This document shows positions 22,091 through 32,639 of a stretch of DNA of 64,000 nucleotides, piece by piece; position 1 is the stretch's first letter; each line of letters opens with the position of its first letter. Source of the stretch: Gnetum montanum (Eukaryota > Streptophyta > Gnetopsida > Gnetales > Gnetaceae). Position numbers and translations under genes: made by a program. Under the pieces are notes generated by a model that saw only the letters and a program-made list of their open reading frames with translations, did not search any database and was not told the origin of the DNA. The stretch lies in the NCBI GenBank assembly GCA_015680685.1, contig MNCI01010753.1, positions 273,498 through 337,497 on the forward strand, given 5' to 3'.

Positions 22091-22988
22091 TGATGAGCAG
22101 GAGGGTATCCCAACACTTCACCATACAAATCACAAGTGCATGCACATGACTAGACCATAATTTGTGGATGGACAATGTAAGTATGCTAGGAGTTGATAAT
22201 TGGTTCATGATTGTTATCTTTCCACTTTGAGTTAGTGAAGTGCAAGTGTATGGTTTAACCCTAAGTGAGGCTTATGATATGTTAATGTTGCAGGCTCATG
22301 TTACTCCCATGCATGTTGAAAATGAGAAATAAAAATAAGTCTAAGTCTAAATGATGACAGAAATATAAATCTACTCTATTCTATGGTAATGAGTAGCCAT
22401 TCTTGGCTTGCCATACACATCTTGGGCTTATGTAACTGTCACTAGGTTACCAAGTGTTATGCTATTGGGTGAACCAAGCAACAACACTACTAGAATTACC
22501 AAAAAATTACACTTATATGCTTAAAACCAATCATACTCTTTTCACCTTACTAATGAACATGGAAAATTAAAGTACTTAAAAAATGTAAAGAATTATACTA
22601 AAGTAAGCATGTTAAAGAAATGACAATTAAACTAAGTAAAAGAAATTGCTAAGTAAAAAAAAGAACTAAGTGGATATTGCAATGATGATAAAAAAATCTC
22701 AATCTTTATTACTGTTAAATCCACTAAAATAAAGATTTAGTTCAATTATTCAACATCACACTATGAGCATCCACTCTATCACTAAGTGTAAACTATGAGA
22801 ACAAATTGTAAGAGTTTTTCTAAGGCTGTAAGAAAAATTGTTTTTGCTAGTGTGACTAAGTATTGGTATTTATAAGGCCACATAGCTCCTAATACATTAT
22901 ATCAATGATGATGTAGGTAAAGCTACGATATTGTAGATGTAGTATCATAGATACAATATTGTAGTCCATGAAAAAGAACAGTTTATCA
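22091..22988 (-). repeat. 5' LTR of TE3
   Basis: As written it starts TGATGAG and ends TTTATCA, 898 bp. On the minus strand the U3 palindromes (22921-22975: AGCTACGATATTGTAG, ATCATAGATACAATATTGTA) precede a TATA box, CCTTATAAAT, near 22868-22877. An ACTAAAATAAAGATT-like stretch near 22730 marks the R/U5 area. Divergent but clearly of the same family. Confidence 0.8.
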
Positions 22989-23255
22989 CACATTAAAAGT
23001 CCTATAATATCTTATGTCTAACTAGGAGAAGGGGTGATATCAAACACCTAATAAATAAATAAAAATATGTAAAAAATTTTGAGTACATAAGATTAATGAA
23101 GAGAGAGACTACAAAAAAAGCTAAGTAGTTTTGGAATATGTTTTTAGGTTTTCATATTACAACCAATCCTAAAAATAATAAATTTAGGGATTGGTTAGTG
23201 AGGCATTGCTGGGTTGTTTAGCGTATGCAACTTGTGATTTCATTATTTTGATTTT
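22989..23255. other. Unassigned AT-rich DNA flanking TE3
   Basis: It contains the first of three copies of a dispersed segment (23130-23200; see also 24186 and 25461). No gene is seen. Confidence 0.4.
23130..23200 (+). repeat. Dispersed repeat, copy 1 of 3
   Basis: The sequence around TTTTTAGGTTTTCATATTAC and AACCAATCCTAAAAA recurs at 24186-24252 and 25461-25545 with substitutions. The family is not recognised. Confidence 0.4.
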
Positions 23256-23373
23256 GACCCAAGATAATTCTAACATAGATACACCCCAAGATATATAGAA
23301 GTTTATAACTTAATGCTACCTAGTAGAATCAAACTTGTGACATGGGGTTTCTAGGCTAACACCTCTATTAATC
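23256..23373 (-). repeat. tRNA-derived SINE-like element, copy 1
   Basis: The minus strand reads GAGGTGTTAGCCTAGAAACC near its start, then AAGTTTGATTCTACTAGGTA and a tail with CTTGGGGTGTATCTATG. TTAGCCTAG resembles the Pol III A box and GTTTGATTC a degraded B box (GGTTCGATTCC), at tRNA-like spacing. Other copies are at 24960, 26271 and 27283, and a tail-only copy is at 23784. Confidence 0.6.
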
Positions 23374-23605
23374 TAACATATCACTATATTTTAACAAAAG
23401 TTCATGTTTGCTATATGTCCTAGGATAAGCATTGTCATATGATTCAAGGGCAACACTCAATGAACAATCTCCCCCTTCCTAAAACAATAAATTTAGCAAG
23501 TGAGCTATCCTCTAAAGTATTTTTTAAAGCTTCTTTTTGTTAAAAAAACATAATGGTCATTGTAAAAATCATTCTCAACTAGCCACAAACTTATTAAGGC
23601 TAGTG

Positions 23606-23682
23606 ATAGATGTCTCAAGTGGTTAACTCATTATCCTCATAAGTAAAAGATTGTCAATTCAATTCACACTTGAGATATCATT
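23606..23682 (+). repeat. tRNA-like SINE head, second family
   Basis: GTCTCAAGTGGTTAACTCAT followed by CCTCATAAGTAAAAGATTGT and TTCAATTCACACTTGAGAT resembles the head of plant tRNA-derived SINEs, with an A-box-like AAGTGGTTAA and a B-box-like TTCAATTC. Single copy, decayed. Confidence 0.45.
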
Positions 23683-23783
23683 ATATTTCTTTATAATTTT
23701 CTAATCTATTGTGTTGGCTATATGTTTTGGATGCCCCACAAGAACAAACTTATTAAGCATGTCATCAATATATGTATTACTCG

Positions 23784-23840
23784 AACATATCTTAGGGTCT
23801 ACCTATAGTAAAATTGTTTTAGATTCAAACATCCTCCTTA
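23784..23840 (+). repeat. SINE-like tail, copy 2 (5' truncated)
   Basis: CTTAGGGTCTACCTATAGTA and GATTCAAACATCCTCCTTAG match the 3' part of the copies at 24960 and 26271. The tRNA-like head is missing. Confidence 0.45.
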
Positions 23841-24959
23841 GATTAGGCATCTAAATTATTAATCGAACTAGCATTATTTTGACTACCTAATACTTATCAA
23901 ATGATGGCTAATTAATTAAGCCACTTCTCATTGGTCCAACACAATATCAAGGACAAGTAACTTAGCTAGTTACCTCATTGTTTAATGAGTATTATGCAAA
24001 TAGTAAGTTCCAAGTTAAATTTTACTTAAGACATATTCATATTCTAATTAATTTCTATTAAAGAATCATATTGGGGTGTCAAACCCAATATATATATATA
24101 TATTAAAAATAAAAATCAAGAGTACAAAAGAAAAGAAGTACTGCAAAGAGGAGAAACTTGAAATCAATAAAAAGAAAAGGCCTAACTATTTTGGAAACAT
24201 GTTTTTAGATTTTCATCCTTACAACCAACCTAGAAAACCTTCCCTCTAGGGTATAAAATTGGACATTCCATGAAAAGAATAACATTGGTTGAAGGGAGAG
24301 GAAGCCCTTATGTTGTCAATAAAATCAACATTTTAAAAAGTTATTATCTCCATACTTGACCAATAGTTGTAAATGAATTGTTATTAGTTAAAATATCTTA
24401 AACATGTTGTTCATTTTGAATATTTGGCATGTAATCATCAATAGATGGACTTCCTTGAAATTTTTTATCATGAACTAGTTGCAAATCATCTAAATCAACA
24501 ATACGATTCTGTGAAACTTGAGAAACATATATTTTTTTCCACTTAGCCAATGAAGAATTTTTTTGAAACTAATTTCATCAGAACCTTCCTTGAAGATATA
24601 TTCTATTGAACAACAATAAAAGAAAGGGGTGGGTTAACTGTTAAACTATCAAATGAATAAATCCTCCCTAGTATTTGTAGCATATGATAAAAAAACCTTT
24701 GTAGGATCTATACCATTTGTAGAAGAAACCTTAGCAGCATTTACAATAGTGACATCACTATTGAAGATCATAATAAATAACCTTTGGCACATAATTAATT
24801 CCTCTTGCATGTAGAAGAATTTCTTGCTTAAGCAAATCAAGATCCAATTGAATCATATATCGAATCATATTGGCTATATGTCCTAGGGATACATATAGTT
24901 AAATATGCTACAATATCTCCCACTTCCTCCTCCATCCCCCTACTAAATTAGTTCCAACA
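23841..24959. other. Unassigned AT-rich DNA
   Basis: It includes a second copy of the dispersed repeat at about 24186-24252. The minus-strand frame at 24649-24840 has no recognisable domain. An (AT)n run lies near 24093. No gene is supported. Confidence 0.4.
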
Positions 24960-25140
24960 ATGAGGTATTAGCCTAGAGGAAAGACTCTTTTTTTTAAAGC
25001 TTCAAGTCATGGGTTCGATTCTAGTAGGCAATGTTAAGTTACAAGTTCTAATTGTACTAAGTAGACAATATTAAGAAAAAAATATATCTAAAGTTATATA
25101 TGTTGAGGTGTACCAATAGTACAATTATTTCAAGGTTTCA
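24960..25140 (+). repeat. tRNA-derived SINE-like element, copy 3
   Basis: This is the best-preserved head: TTAGCCTAGAGG (A box) and GGGTTCGATTCTAGTAGG (B box) about 40 bp apart, followed by AATGTTAAGTTACAAG and the tail GAGGTGTACCAATAGTACAA. It carries an insertion in the tail compared with copy 26271. Confidence 0.65.
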
Positions 25141-26270
25141 AAAAAGTATTAATAATAAGCCAAAAAAATTCAAGTACATCACATGCTTGACACTAAGTAG
25201 ACAACATAAAAAAAGATAGAAAGAAAGACCTTCCAATTTTAGAATTCTCTAGGTTTAAAATCTTATAATTAATACTTTGAAAAATACAATGAAAAAATTA
25301 ATTGTTAATAGGAAAGAAGGTCCTAGTCCTAATAACATTTACATCACTTTTCAACATTCATGCTTAAACTTAAAGAAGCATGTTGGACACCTACAAAATC
25401 AATAATAATATTACATGAATTTAAAGAATATCATATCATCAAAGAGAAAATCTAAATAGAAAGTCCAACACTTTTGGGAATGATTTTTTTATGTTTTTAT
25501 CCTTACAAACAATCCTAAAAAACCTCTCATCTAAGGTAGGAAAAGGATCTTTTCTTGCCCTTATTCAGAAGTGCCCTCACAATTTTTTACTTCTTACTCA
25601 AGGAATTCTTGTAAAGAGAAGGAAAAAAAAATATCTTTAAAGAAAAAAGAATACATCAATTAGAGATAAAAAATAGCAAAAAAAGCTAAAAGCTTCCCAT
25701 CTTTGAGCCTCCAAAACAAAAAGAAATTAATATTGTAGAAAATAAATTAATTGTTCAACTTTCACTAGGAGCTTTTTTGCTTGAAGTTGTAACTAAAAAG
25801 TGACATCTTTGAGAATATGGTATTTGAAACCTGAAGAGATATCATAGTTATACTTTTTCTACTTGAAAATAACTATACACTGAAGCTTCCAAATAGATTA
25901 GTAAATAAGGAGTCGAAGATAATTCCAAATATAAAGAAATGAGGTAGACAAAGTAAGTTGATCACTAAGAATGACTTCATTGACAATTGGTTGAAAGTTA
26001 TAAATTCTAAATGTCCATTTCCAAGCATGCTAAGTAATAAGACACTAAAAAATATAAGAAAAAAAGTCTTCACTTCTACAACGACAACATTAAGAAGAAA
26101 CATTTATCATATGTTTAAGATGAGTGCTAATAGAAAGACCTTGAAGAATAAGACACCATAAAAAATATGAATTTTAGGAAATGTAAGAGCTCTTCAAATA
26201 TCTTTCATTTTCCTCATACAAAAGTGTCATGATAATACATTTTCCAAGCCTTATTTAATTTGTTATAATA
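25141..26270. other. Unassigned AT-rich DNA
   Basis: The third dispersed-repeat copy is at about 25461-25545. A short plus-strand frame at 25958-26161 (Lys/Thr/Asn-rich) has no known domain and no homologue in the window. I see no gene. Confidence 0.4.
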
Positions 26271-26414
26271 ATGAGATGTTAGCTTAGTGGTATGGGTCTT
26301 GACTTGGTAACCCTAAATTACAAGTTCAATTCTACTAGGTAACATTAAGTTACAAAATTTTATAAATCTTGAGATGTACCTATGTTTCAATTATTTTAGG
26401 TTCCAACATCCTTC
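26271..26414 (+). repeat. tRNA-derived SINE-like element, copy 4
   Basis: GATGTTAGCTTAGTGG (A-box part) and CAAGTTCAATTCTACTAGGT (B-box part), then AACATTAAGTTACAAAATTT and TTGAGATGTACCTATG, ending ATTTTAGGTTCCAACATCCT. Spacing between the boxes suits a tRNA origin. Confidence 0.65.
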
Positions 26415-27282
26415 CTTATTAAATTTTTTATGAATAAAATCATTTTTTGTAATGATCTCATAAGACCCTTTTGAATTAAAAAGAAAAACATATATGCCAT
26501 CCTTTTAAAAAATATCATGGAAAGGCTAATACAAATTGTTGTTAGCTTTAAATAAATTCTCAAGATTATAATTTAATTTTTCAAGATTATTTTTTCTATT
26601 TCTATTCAAACCATAAAGGCTTGAATCTTCATTCTAAGTAATCTATCTATTATGTATACCAAATCTACTTCAAGTGATATACAATTTAGATAGATTAGTA
26701 TTCCAAGATCCTTCATTAAAAGAAAGCCATGCTTAAACTTAAAATAGCAAAAGAATTCAAGATTGAGAGCTGTGACTTAATACTAATATTTGTATCAATG
26801 CAAGATTCACCATTAAATGTTAGCACACATTCTAGGTGACCTTCAACTTATTACTAATTGTTAAGCTTACAAAAAATTTAACCATCAACTTTAACCTTTT
26901 TGTTAATACTATTTTTACCATCAACTTTAAATTTTTGTTAATACTATTTTTAATCTTTGAGTTAATAGTATTCTTGTCAGATAAGGAAAATTTTTTCTTA
27001 CAAGCTATTTATTTGTGTTAATAAATACTTCTTGTAGTAAAAGTAAAAGTACCCATAGCAGCCTATGTTTTTGCTAGATTCTTTATTTTCATTTGATCAT
27101 TCTTATCATTAACATTAAATTGATTTTTTATATATTCAACTTCATATTATTTTATCTATATTTAACATGTTTTTTTCCAACATCTTTTTTTGAGCAAAAA
27201 AGGATAAGCATTAAACAAATGTCCTTCATGATGGTAAAAGTTGCAAGAATTGGAAAAATTAGAATACATTCTAGCATAATAA
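26415..27282. other. Unassigned AT-rich DNA
   Basis: It contains the local direct repeat ACCATCAACTTTAA/TTTTTGTTAATACTATTTTT, twice at about 26880-26950, producing a hydrophobic ORF that is unlikely to be a gene. Confidence 0.4.
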
Positions 27283-27330
27283 TTAGATGTTAGCCTAGTG
27301 GTTAGACTCTTAATTTAGAAATTCTAGCTA
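27283..27330 (+). repeat. SINE-like head, copy 5 (truncated)
   Basis: GATGTTAGCCTAGTGGTTAG followed by ACTCTTAATTTAGAAATTCT is the 5' half of the family, with the cleanest A box. The B box and tail are lost. Confidence 0.5.
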
Positions 27331-27889
27331 TATGAAGTTTAAGGCCATGACTTGATATGCCCTTGGCTATATGATCTAAGGTTTTTTCAGCATATCTGAT
27401 ATGTTTTCGTGGATCTTATGTTTTTTGATGGATTTGATGTTTCATCAAAAAATTTAGTTTTTTAGCACATTTAATATTTCTCTAACAAATCTATTTGAAA
27501 TTAAATGCACTGTTGCCAAATTTAGTAGGTGATACTTCAAGTAGATTCACTGCTTTTATGTTATGGTACAAGTTACTTGAGGATTTATATGAATCTATTA
27601 CTCAAGAAATTTCTAGAAGATATATTTTGATGCAAATTCTAGCTTATTTAGCTTGCTCCTCAAGTCTTTTGAGTTATTTAAATCTAATTTGAAAATATTG
27701 AGGATTGGATGTTGTCTATGCACATTATCTAATACACTTATTTTTTGGTAGAATTTGTTGATTCAATGATGGTTTATAAGGCTCTTGATATTGATGTTTT
27801 TAATCATCATCATTGTTTATTAATTATTTAAAAGTTGAATCCCTTTTTTAATCTAGCATCTCCTAAATTTCTAAGGATTTCTTAATGAG
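27331..27889. other. Unassigned AT-rich DNA before TE5
   Basis: An open frame at 27495-27692 shows no recognised domain. No gene is supported. Confidence 0.4.
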
Positions 27890-28728
27890 GAAACATGTTC
27901 TATAAAGGACAACAATATAATATCCCAGTATATGATGTCATAGATATGATGTAGTGGACCATGATCATGCATATAAATATGAACCCACTATCACATCAAA
28001 GAACATAATTTTTTACTAACACTTAGCAAAATTCTTGCAATTTCTTTTCGTAAAGTTAGAGTTACTTGTGAATGCTTGTAGCATGATGATTAATAGTTAT
28101 ATGGCATCTTTATTTGAGTGGATTTTTCCTAGACATAATTCATGAATGATAATAAAAATTGAGATTATTCTTCATTATTGTAGCAGCTCAAATAGGATAG
28201 ATCTACTTTTCAATGCCTTTTATTTTTACTATGTCATTTACATTCCATAAGTCTTTTAATATTACAATGTTCATTAGTAAGGTAGAATGACTAGTTTTAA
28301 GCATAATGTATAATTGTTTGGTAACTTAGTAGTGACTTTGCTTGATTCACTTAGTGGTAAAGTTAGTAGTCCTAGTGACAATTGCATCAACTTAGAACAT
28401 GCATGATAAGTCAGGACCATATACTTATCACCACTAGGCTAGGGTAGCTTTATATTTATGTTATCTTTAGTAATAGAAATTACATTCATTTTCACTATGT
28501 TTATGCTTAGCACACTTAAGAGCCAACAATATCATTTAATTATATACCTCACTAAGAGTTAAATTATACATTCTGCACTTAATTAACTTTGAGTAAGAAG
28601 ACAATGATCACAAACTTTTTATCAACTTACAAGTATGCTTATATTGTCCATCCATGGATTATGATGTAGTCACGTGTAAATTGTTGTGACTTGTATGGTT
28701 GACTGTTGGAATCCTCTACTACTCATCA
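27890..28728 (+). repeat. 5' LTR of TE5 (left edge approximate)
   Basis: The 3' end CTCATCA and the PBS after it are clear. TATAAATA is at 27972-27979, with ATGATGTCATAGATATGATG-like inverted motifs upstream and ATGATAATAAAAATTGAGAT near 28143. The left edge is estimated from the LTR-to-TATA distance of the other elements, since no clean TG start is visible. Confidence 0.7.
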
Positions 28729-28729
28729 T

Positions 28730-28748
28730 TGGTACTATTGCTGAGGAT
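28730..28748 (+). other. Primer-binding site of TE5 (tRNA-Asp, decayed)
   Basis: TGGTACTATTGCTGAGGAT differs from TGGCGCCGTTGCCGGGGAT at six positions, all C-to-T or G-to-A. Confidence 0.8.
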
Positions 28749-28872
28749 GTGTCAATTCTTATTAGATAGTTGATCTTACACAATTAGTTGTATTGAGTAT
28801 CACCAATTTTATCTTTCATACTTAGAATAATTTTTTAAAATACAAATACATTTAAGCATCAACCAATTTAAA

Positions 28873-29473
28873 ATGGCTTCCATACCTAAAGTGAAATCTC
28901 CACCTACTATTAATCTTAATAAAAGTAATAACAAGAACTATGATGAAGATAACTGGAGTAGACCAATGTAAGAAAAAAATATCATATGCTCATGTTGAGC
29001 CTTATTATTATGATTTCAAATTCATTTTTACTAGGATGAATAGTTTAGATGGAGGAACTTACAAGGCCATATTATATTATCACTAGAATGCTTAGTATTG
29101 TCTATGCTCCAAGTAGCTCTACTAAGATCAAATATTGGCCATGCACAAGGAGGGTATCAAGTTACCAAAAACATGACTAGTTCATATATGCTAATAGAGG
29201 CATAATCAAGAAGGGATGCTATTGTGGTAGAAAAGTATAAGTGAGAGAAAGGGAAGAAGGTACTAATAAACTATTATTCTTACAAAAAAATAATGTGTCA
29301 CACTAAGTTAAAAATTATCATTATTCTTTTAGATCCAACTCTCAATTACCTATTACATGCATCAAAGGACTTGTGAAGATAAAGTTACATTTAACTCTTG
29401 AAGAAACTCTTGGAAGAGATAAGGTAAACTTCAAACTTAGGATGAATTCAAGACCTAAGACCTTCAACAAAAC
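28873..29473 (+). pseudogene. Gag N-terminal part of TE5
   Basis: ATG at 28873 gives MASIPKVKSPPTINLNKSNN, and later FRWRNLQGHIILSLECLVLS parallels FRW/LRW..LQGNIVLP of the other Gags. IKLHLTLEETLGRDKVNFKL near 29370 matches the TE3 frame at 15107-15180 (IHLHLALAKTPRRDAKDSKS). Stops interrupt it. TE6 begins at 29474. Confidence 0.7.
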
Positions 29474-30331
29474 TAATGAGTGGAAAGGTACCCCTACACT
29501 CAACCATATGAATACGAGCATAGCATGCGCGATTCGGTTAAACTCTGCAGACTAAGTGCCTACACGCCTCATGGAACACTTAGGGTTAATCATTCGTTGT
29601 CTTCCCAGACTTACCTGTAGTTGTCACGGTGTATGGTTAAGTAAGTTTGAAGTATATGATTTTTATGTCTTTTTATGTTTTATATCCTATGCTATTGAGG
29701 TGAAGGATTGACGAGACTAATTACTAACTCTAACTAACTAACTAAGTCTAAATTAACCTAGCATCAGCATTCGTTCCCACTTACTGTACACATCCTGAAC
29801 CAATGCAATCGTGGTTACCATATGCTAGTCGTTGCTAGGATCACCACGCGTAATGCACGTGCTCGAAGCAATTGTACTGAGGCACTTAACTAGGAGAGAA
29901 GGGTTGAGAAAGATTTAATTCCTAATAAAGAATTTAAATGGAGAGTAGTAAATAACAATAAATAAATCCTAATTAGCCTATTCCATGCATTGCACGGTTT
30001 ATCCAAGAAGCTCGTCTTTATTTCCATACACAAACTTGTGTTCAGGTACAATGTTTGCTCAAATAAAGATCCGTTCACTTTAGGACTCCTATTGTGGGCA
30101 CATGGAAAATATTCTATCTCTGGAGTGATCAATCTGCCAGAGTTTCACTATGGTCTAAGCCTAGGATGAGGAAACAAGGGAGAGTCGCCTCTTATTTATA
30201 GATATGATGACACACTACAATATCATGTACACGATATCGTGGGGGACGACGTGATATCACATACGCGATATCGTGAGGGATGCGATATCATGTACGCGAT
30301 ATCGTAGCCCATGCGATATCGCGTCCCATCA
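29474..30331 (-). repeat. 3' LTR of TE6
   Basis: As written, it starts TAATGAG (TGATGAG with one transition) and ends CCCATCA. TATAAATA on the minus strand lies at 30193-30200. It differs from the 5' LTR by roughly one base in ten by eye, mostly transitions. Confidence 0.9.
30193..30331 (-). promoter_or_regulatory. U3 GATATC palindrome array, TE6 3' LTR
   Basis: Seven GATATC-like cores (one AATATC) occur at about 15-25 bp spacing, including ACGATATCGT, GTGATATCAC and GCGATATCGC, upstream of the TATA box on the minus strand. Confidence 0.75.
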
Positions 30332-30346
30332 TACCCCCATGACTAA
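30332..30346 (-). other. PPT-C of TE6
   Basis: The minus strand reads TTAGTCATGGGGGTA, directly abutting the LTR start TGATGGG. Confidence 0.85.
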
Positions 30347-32325
30347 ATTAAAACTCATCCTCGAGTTCTTTACAATAATATCAGGAAGGTATGGGATTAC
30401 TGACTCAAAAGGAACTAACGGGATGACATGTGAATGGATCATCATTACAAGACACAAAAAAACTGGTGTTCATGACAACAAGAGTGAACACCTTATTACA
30501 TTAACATTAGGCATTATTCGGTAGCCTGAGAAAGAGAGAGAGAAATAAGTTTTGCTGCTGCCATGCCAAGGTTGTACCTTTCGTTGTCCATCCGTAAGCA
30601 TGTCATCAATCTTGCTCCTTGCATAGCTACTTTTAGCACTGCTCCATTCCAAGGGTTCTCTCCAGATCTAGTCCATTGTTGCATGATCACCATTTGCACA
30701 CAAAACATAGTGTTATATTAGCAAGGATAAATAAATCATCATGTGATTGATACCTTGCTTCAGTGTAAGCCCATTGGCTGAGTTGTGGTATGGATGATTT
30801 CGGATTTGGAGATATATAAATGATGACTATCGAAGGTGTAGGGGTTAGGAGAAAATTGAAAAAATTGGGCCCCGTACCCCCATGACTAATCGCAAACCTC
30901 TAGTAGCGTGAGAATGGAAAAGGAAAAGGAACAAGAAAGAGGAAGAAAAAGAGACAACTAGGACATCGATGAAATGGATGTCAAGATGGAAATGAAAAAA
31001 ATAAAATGGATTGGAAAAATGTTAAGGGAAAGAATTTAACTGGTGCACCAAATAGGAATGTCAGTGGGTCCTCCCCAAAGCAGGCTCATGCCCTTAATGC
31101 CCTGACAAACCCACATTCAAAGAGTCCGTAGGCCCTAGGAATGTCTGTTGGAACAAGAGTTAACGTCTTAACCACAAGAATTTACCAAAAATAAAACAAT
31201 GTAGCTACCAAAATATACACTAATGATACAACTGACAATGAGGTGAATAATGGAGAGAAGGATGAAGAGAATAGAATGGAATGGAATCCCAAGAACAAGG
31301 TGGTATACAACCCCTTGTGTGTTTCATGATTAATGTGACTTGGAAAATCTCATTCCAACTCTGGCCTCAAATAAACCACATCCAATGACTTTGCATCAAT
31401 GCATTCGGCCAATCCATCCTCTTGAATAACAAGAATGCCTTCACCTAAGAGCCACCACTATCCCGACGAAACAAATGAGGAGAAAATGGGAAGTGAGAAG
31501 GGCCTTAGTTAGAGGGAATAGTTTTATTTTTGTTCCATAACCAGTTCTTGTAGCCCAAGGGGTTATTTTGTCTAAGGGGTGTGCTTTGAATTCTCACTTT
31601 TTCTTTTTCTTTTTTTTTCCTTCTTTTTTTTAATGTTTTTATGTGTGAGAACCACACCATGCAAAGACTTCTTATTTTTATTGTCTCAGCTTTCGATAAT
31701 TGGGTAACATCAAAATGACAAGAAAACTCAAGAAGAAAACATCCAAGCACCCAAGAGAATGGCCAACAAAAATGCATCAAGTTCCCTTGAAGTCACACCC
31801 TTTTCAATCCTTGAGTCCTTCCTTAGTTTGAGAAATGCCCAGTCATTGATTCATTAGAGTTCTTATTTAGGAAGGGACTGTACATTTCCAAGCCGAGAGA
31901 GACCATAGAACTTGTGGATGGATCGATGAAGTGGACTCATTTCCTGCCATATCAAAAGAAGCATACCTTAGTATCAACATCATGACTTAAAGGTAAAAAC
32001 AAAACATTAGCAATCAATGAAAAACAGTTTATACCATCGGGAAGAACACTTATTAGGTGACAAACTTACAGGGTGGATAAAACACACACAAACACACACA
32101 CAAAGAAATGGAAAAAGTATAACGATGTTGAAAGATAAAAACAAGAAGAGTTAAAGAAATTTGTAAAACAAAAACAAGAAAAGTTAAAGAAATTTGTAAA
32201 ACAAAAATGTGTAAGACAAAAACGTGTAAAACAAAAATGTGTAAAATAAATAATTGTAAAACAAAAATGTGTAAAACAAAAACTAAAGAGAAATGAGGGG
32301 CCCAAATGATTAGCATAGGTGGCCA
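30347..32325 (-). other. 3' non-coding region of TE6 with PPT-B
   Basis: This region is colinear with TE8 51827-53780 and with TE1 1-1637. PPT-B is at 30875-30889 (TTAGTCATGGGGGTA on the minus strand, identical to PPT-C). The CTTTGGGGAGGACCCACTGA block is near 31070. Open frames differ between the three copies, so I treat it as untranslated. Confidence 0.7.
32156..32290 (-). repeat. Short tandem repeat after PPT-A in TE6
   Basis: Units of about 14-16 bp, GTAAAACAAAAATGT as written, are repeated about eight times, giving a T-rich sense strand. This makes a spurious FVLHIFVLQ-type frame. TE8 has the same tract at 53650-53745. Confidence 0.75.
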
Positions 32326-32340
32326 TCTCCCCCATGACTG
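32326..32340 (-). other. PPT-A of TE6
   Basis: The minus strand reads CAGTCATGGGGGAGA. It sits about 30 bp downstream, in the sense direction, of the pol deletion scar. Confidence 0.6.
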
Positions 32341-32639
32341 AATGGAAAGGGAGAGATCCAAAATAATGAGCACCTGTTTAAATTTTTTAGAAGTGCCCAA
32401 ATTCTCCTAATTGATGTTCTTAGATTAAGGGGTGGAAGTTGGTGACGATCATACTCCAATGTATCTATGCCTTTGTTGTTAGCATGAGTTGTACCCCTAG
32501 TTTGTTCCATGCATGTTGGGTTGCTCTTTCGACTAGCTGTCAACCACGGAGTGTCTACTACTTGTGTGGTTGCTACATACAGGCACCTCTGTATTTTTGG
32601 TTCTTGGGCACACCGATTACATGGAAGAGATGCTGAAAA
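32341..32639 (-). pseudogene. Protease-to-RT linker and pol deletion junction of TE6
   Basis: The frame after the protease continues through CNRCAQEPKIQRCLYVATTQ, as in TE8 (CNQCAQKINIQRCMYAVTTR). It reaches TSIRRIWALLKNLNRC and then runs into the region before PPT-A. The RT start seen in TE8 (KKFKQEPLGLKKLPI) is cut at about 32370. Confidence 0.7.

Larger units (their letters stand above)
7713..22988 (-). mobile_element. TE3: old gypsy element, host of nested insertions
   Basis: Read on the minus strand the order is 5' LTR (22991 downward to 22091), PBS, gag start at 21945, TE4 insertion, rest of gag, protease, RT, RNase H, integrase, PPT-A, 3' region, internal promoter and PPT-B. It is then cut at 7713 by TE2. 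The gag sequence either side of TE4 is continuous once the 5-bp duplication is removed, and aligns with TE6 gag near 35410-35460. The 3' LTR would lie left of the window. Its PBS has more changes than any other element here, which suits an element hit by later insertions. All coding parts are broken. Confidence 0.85.

Noticed and set aside
24950-25060. Functional tRNA gene
   Set aside because: A and B boxes are present, but the sequence cannot fold into a full cloverleaf with matching acceptor arms and continues into a repeat tail shared by other copies, so it is better called SINE-like.
27495-27692. 65-codon frame as a gene
   Set aside because: AT-rich context, no known motif, and no support from neighbours.
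30193-30331. CRISPR-like array
   Set aside because: The short repeated GATATC palindromes lie in a plant LTR promoter. There are no spacers of even length and no cas genes.
32053-32400. Hydrophobic Phe/Val/Leu repeat frame on the minus strand
   Set aside because: It is an artefact of the GTAAAACAAAAATGT tandem repeat after PPT-A. TE8 has the same tract without the frame.
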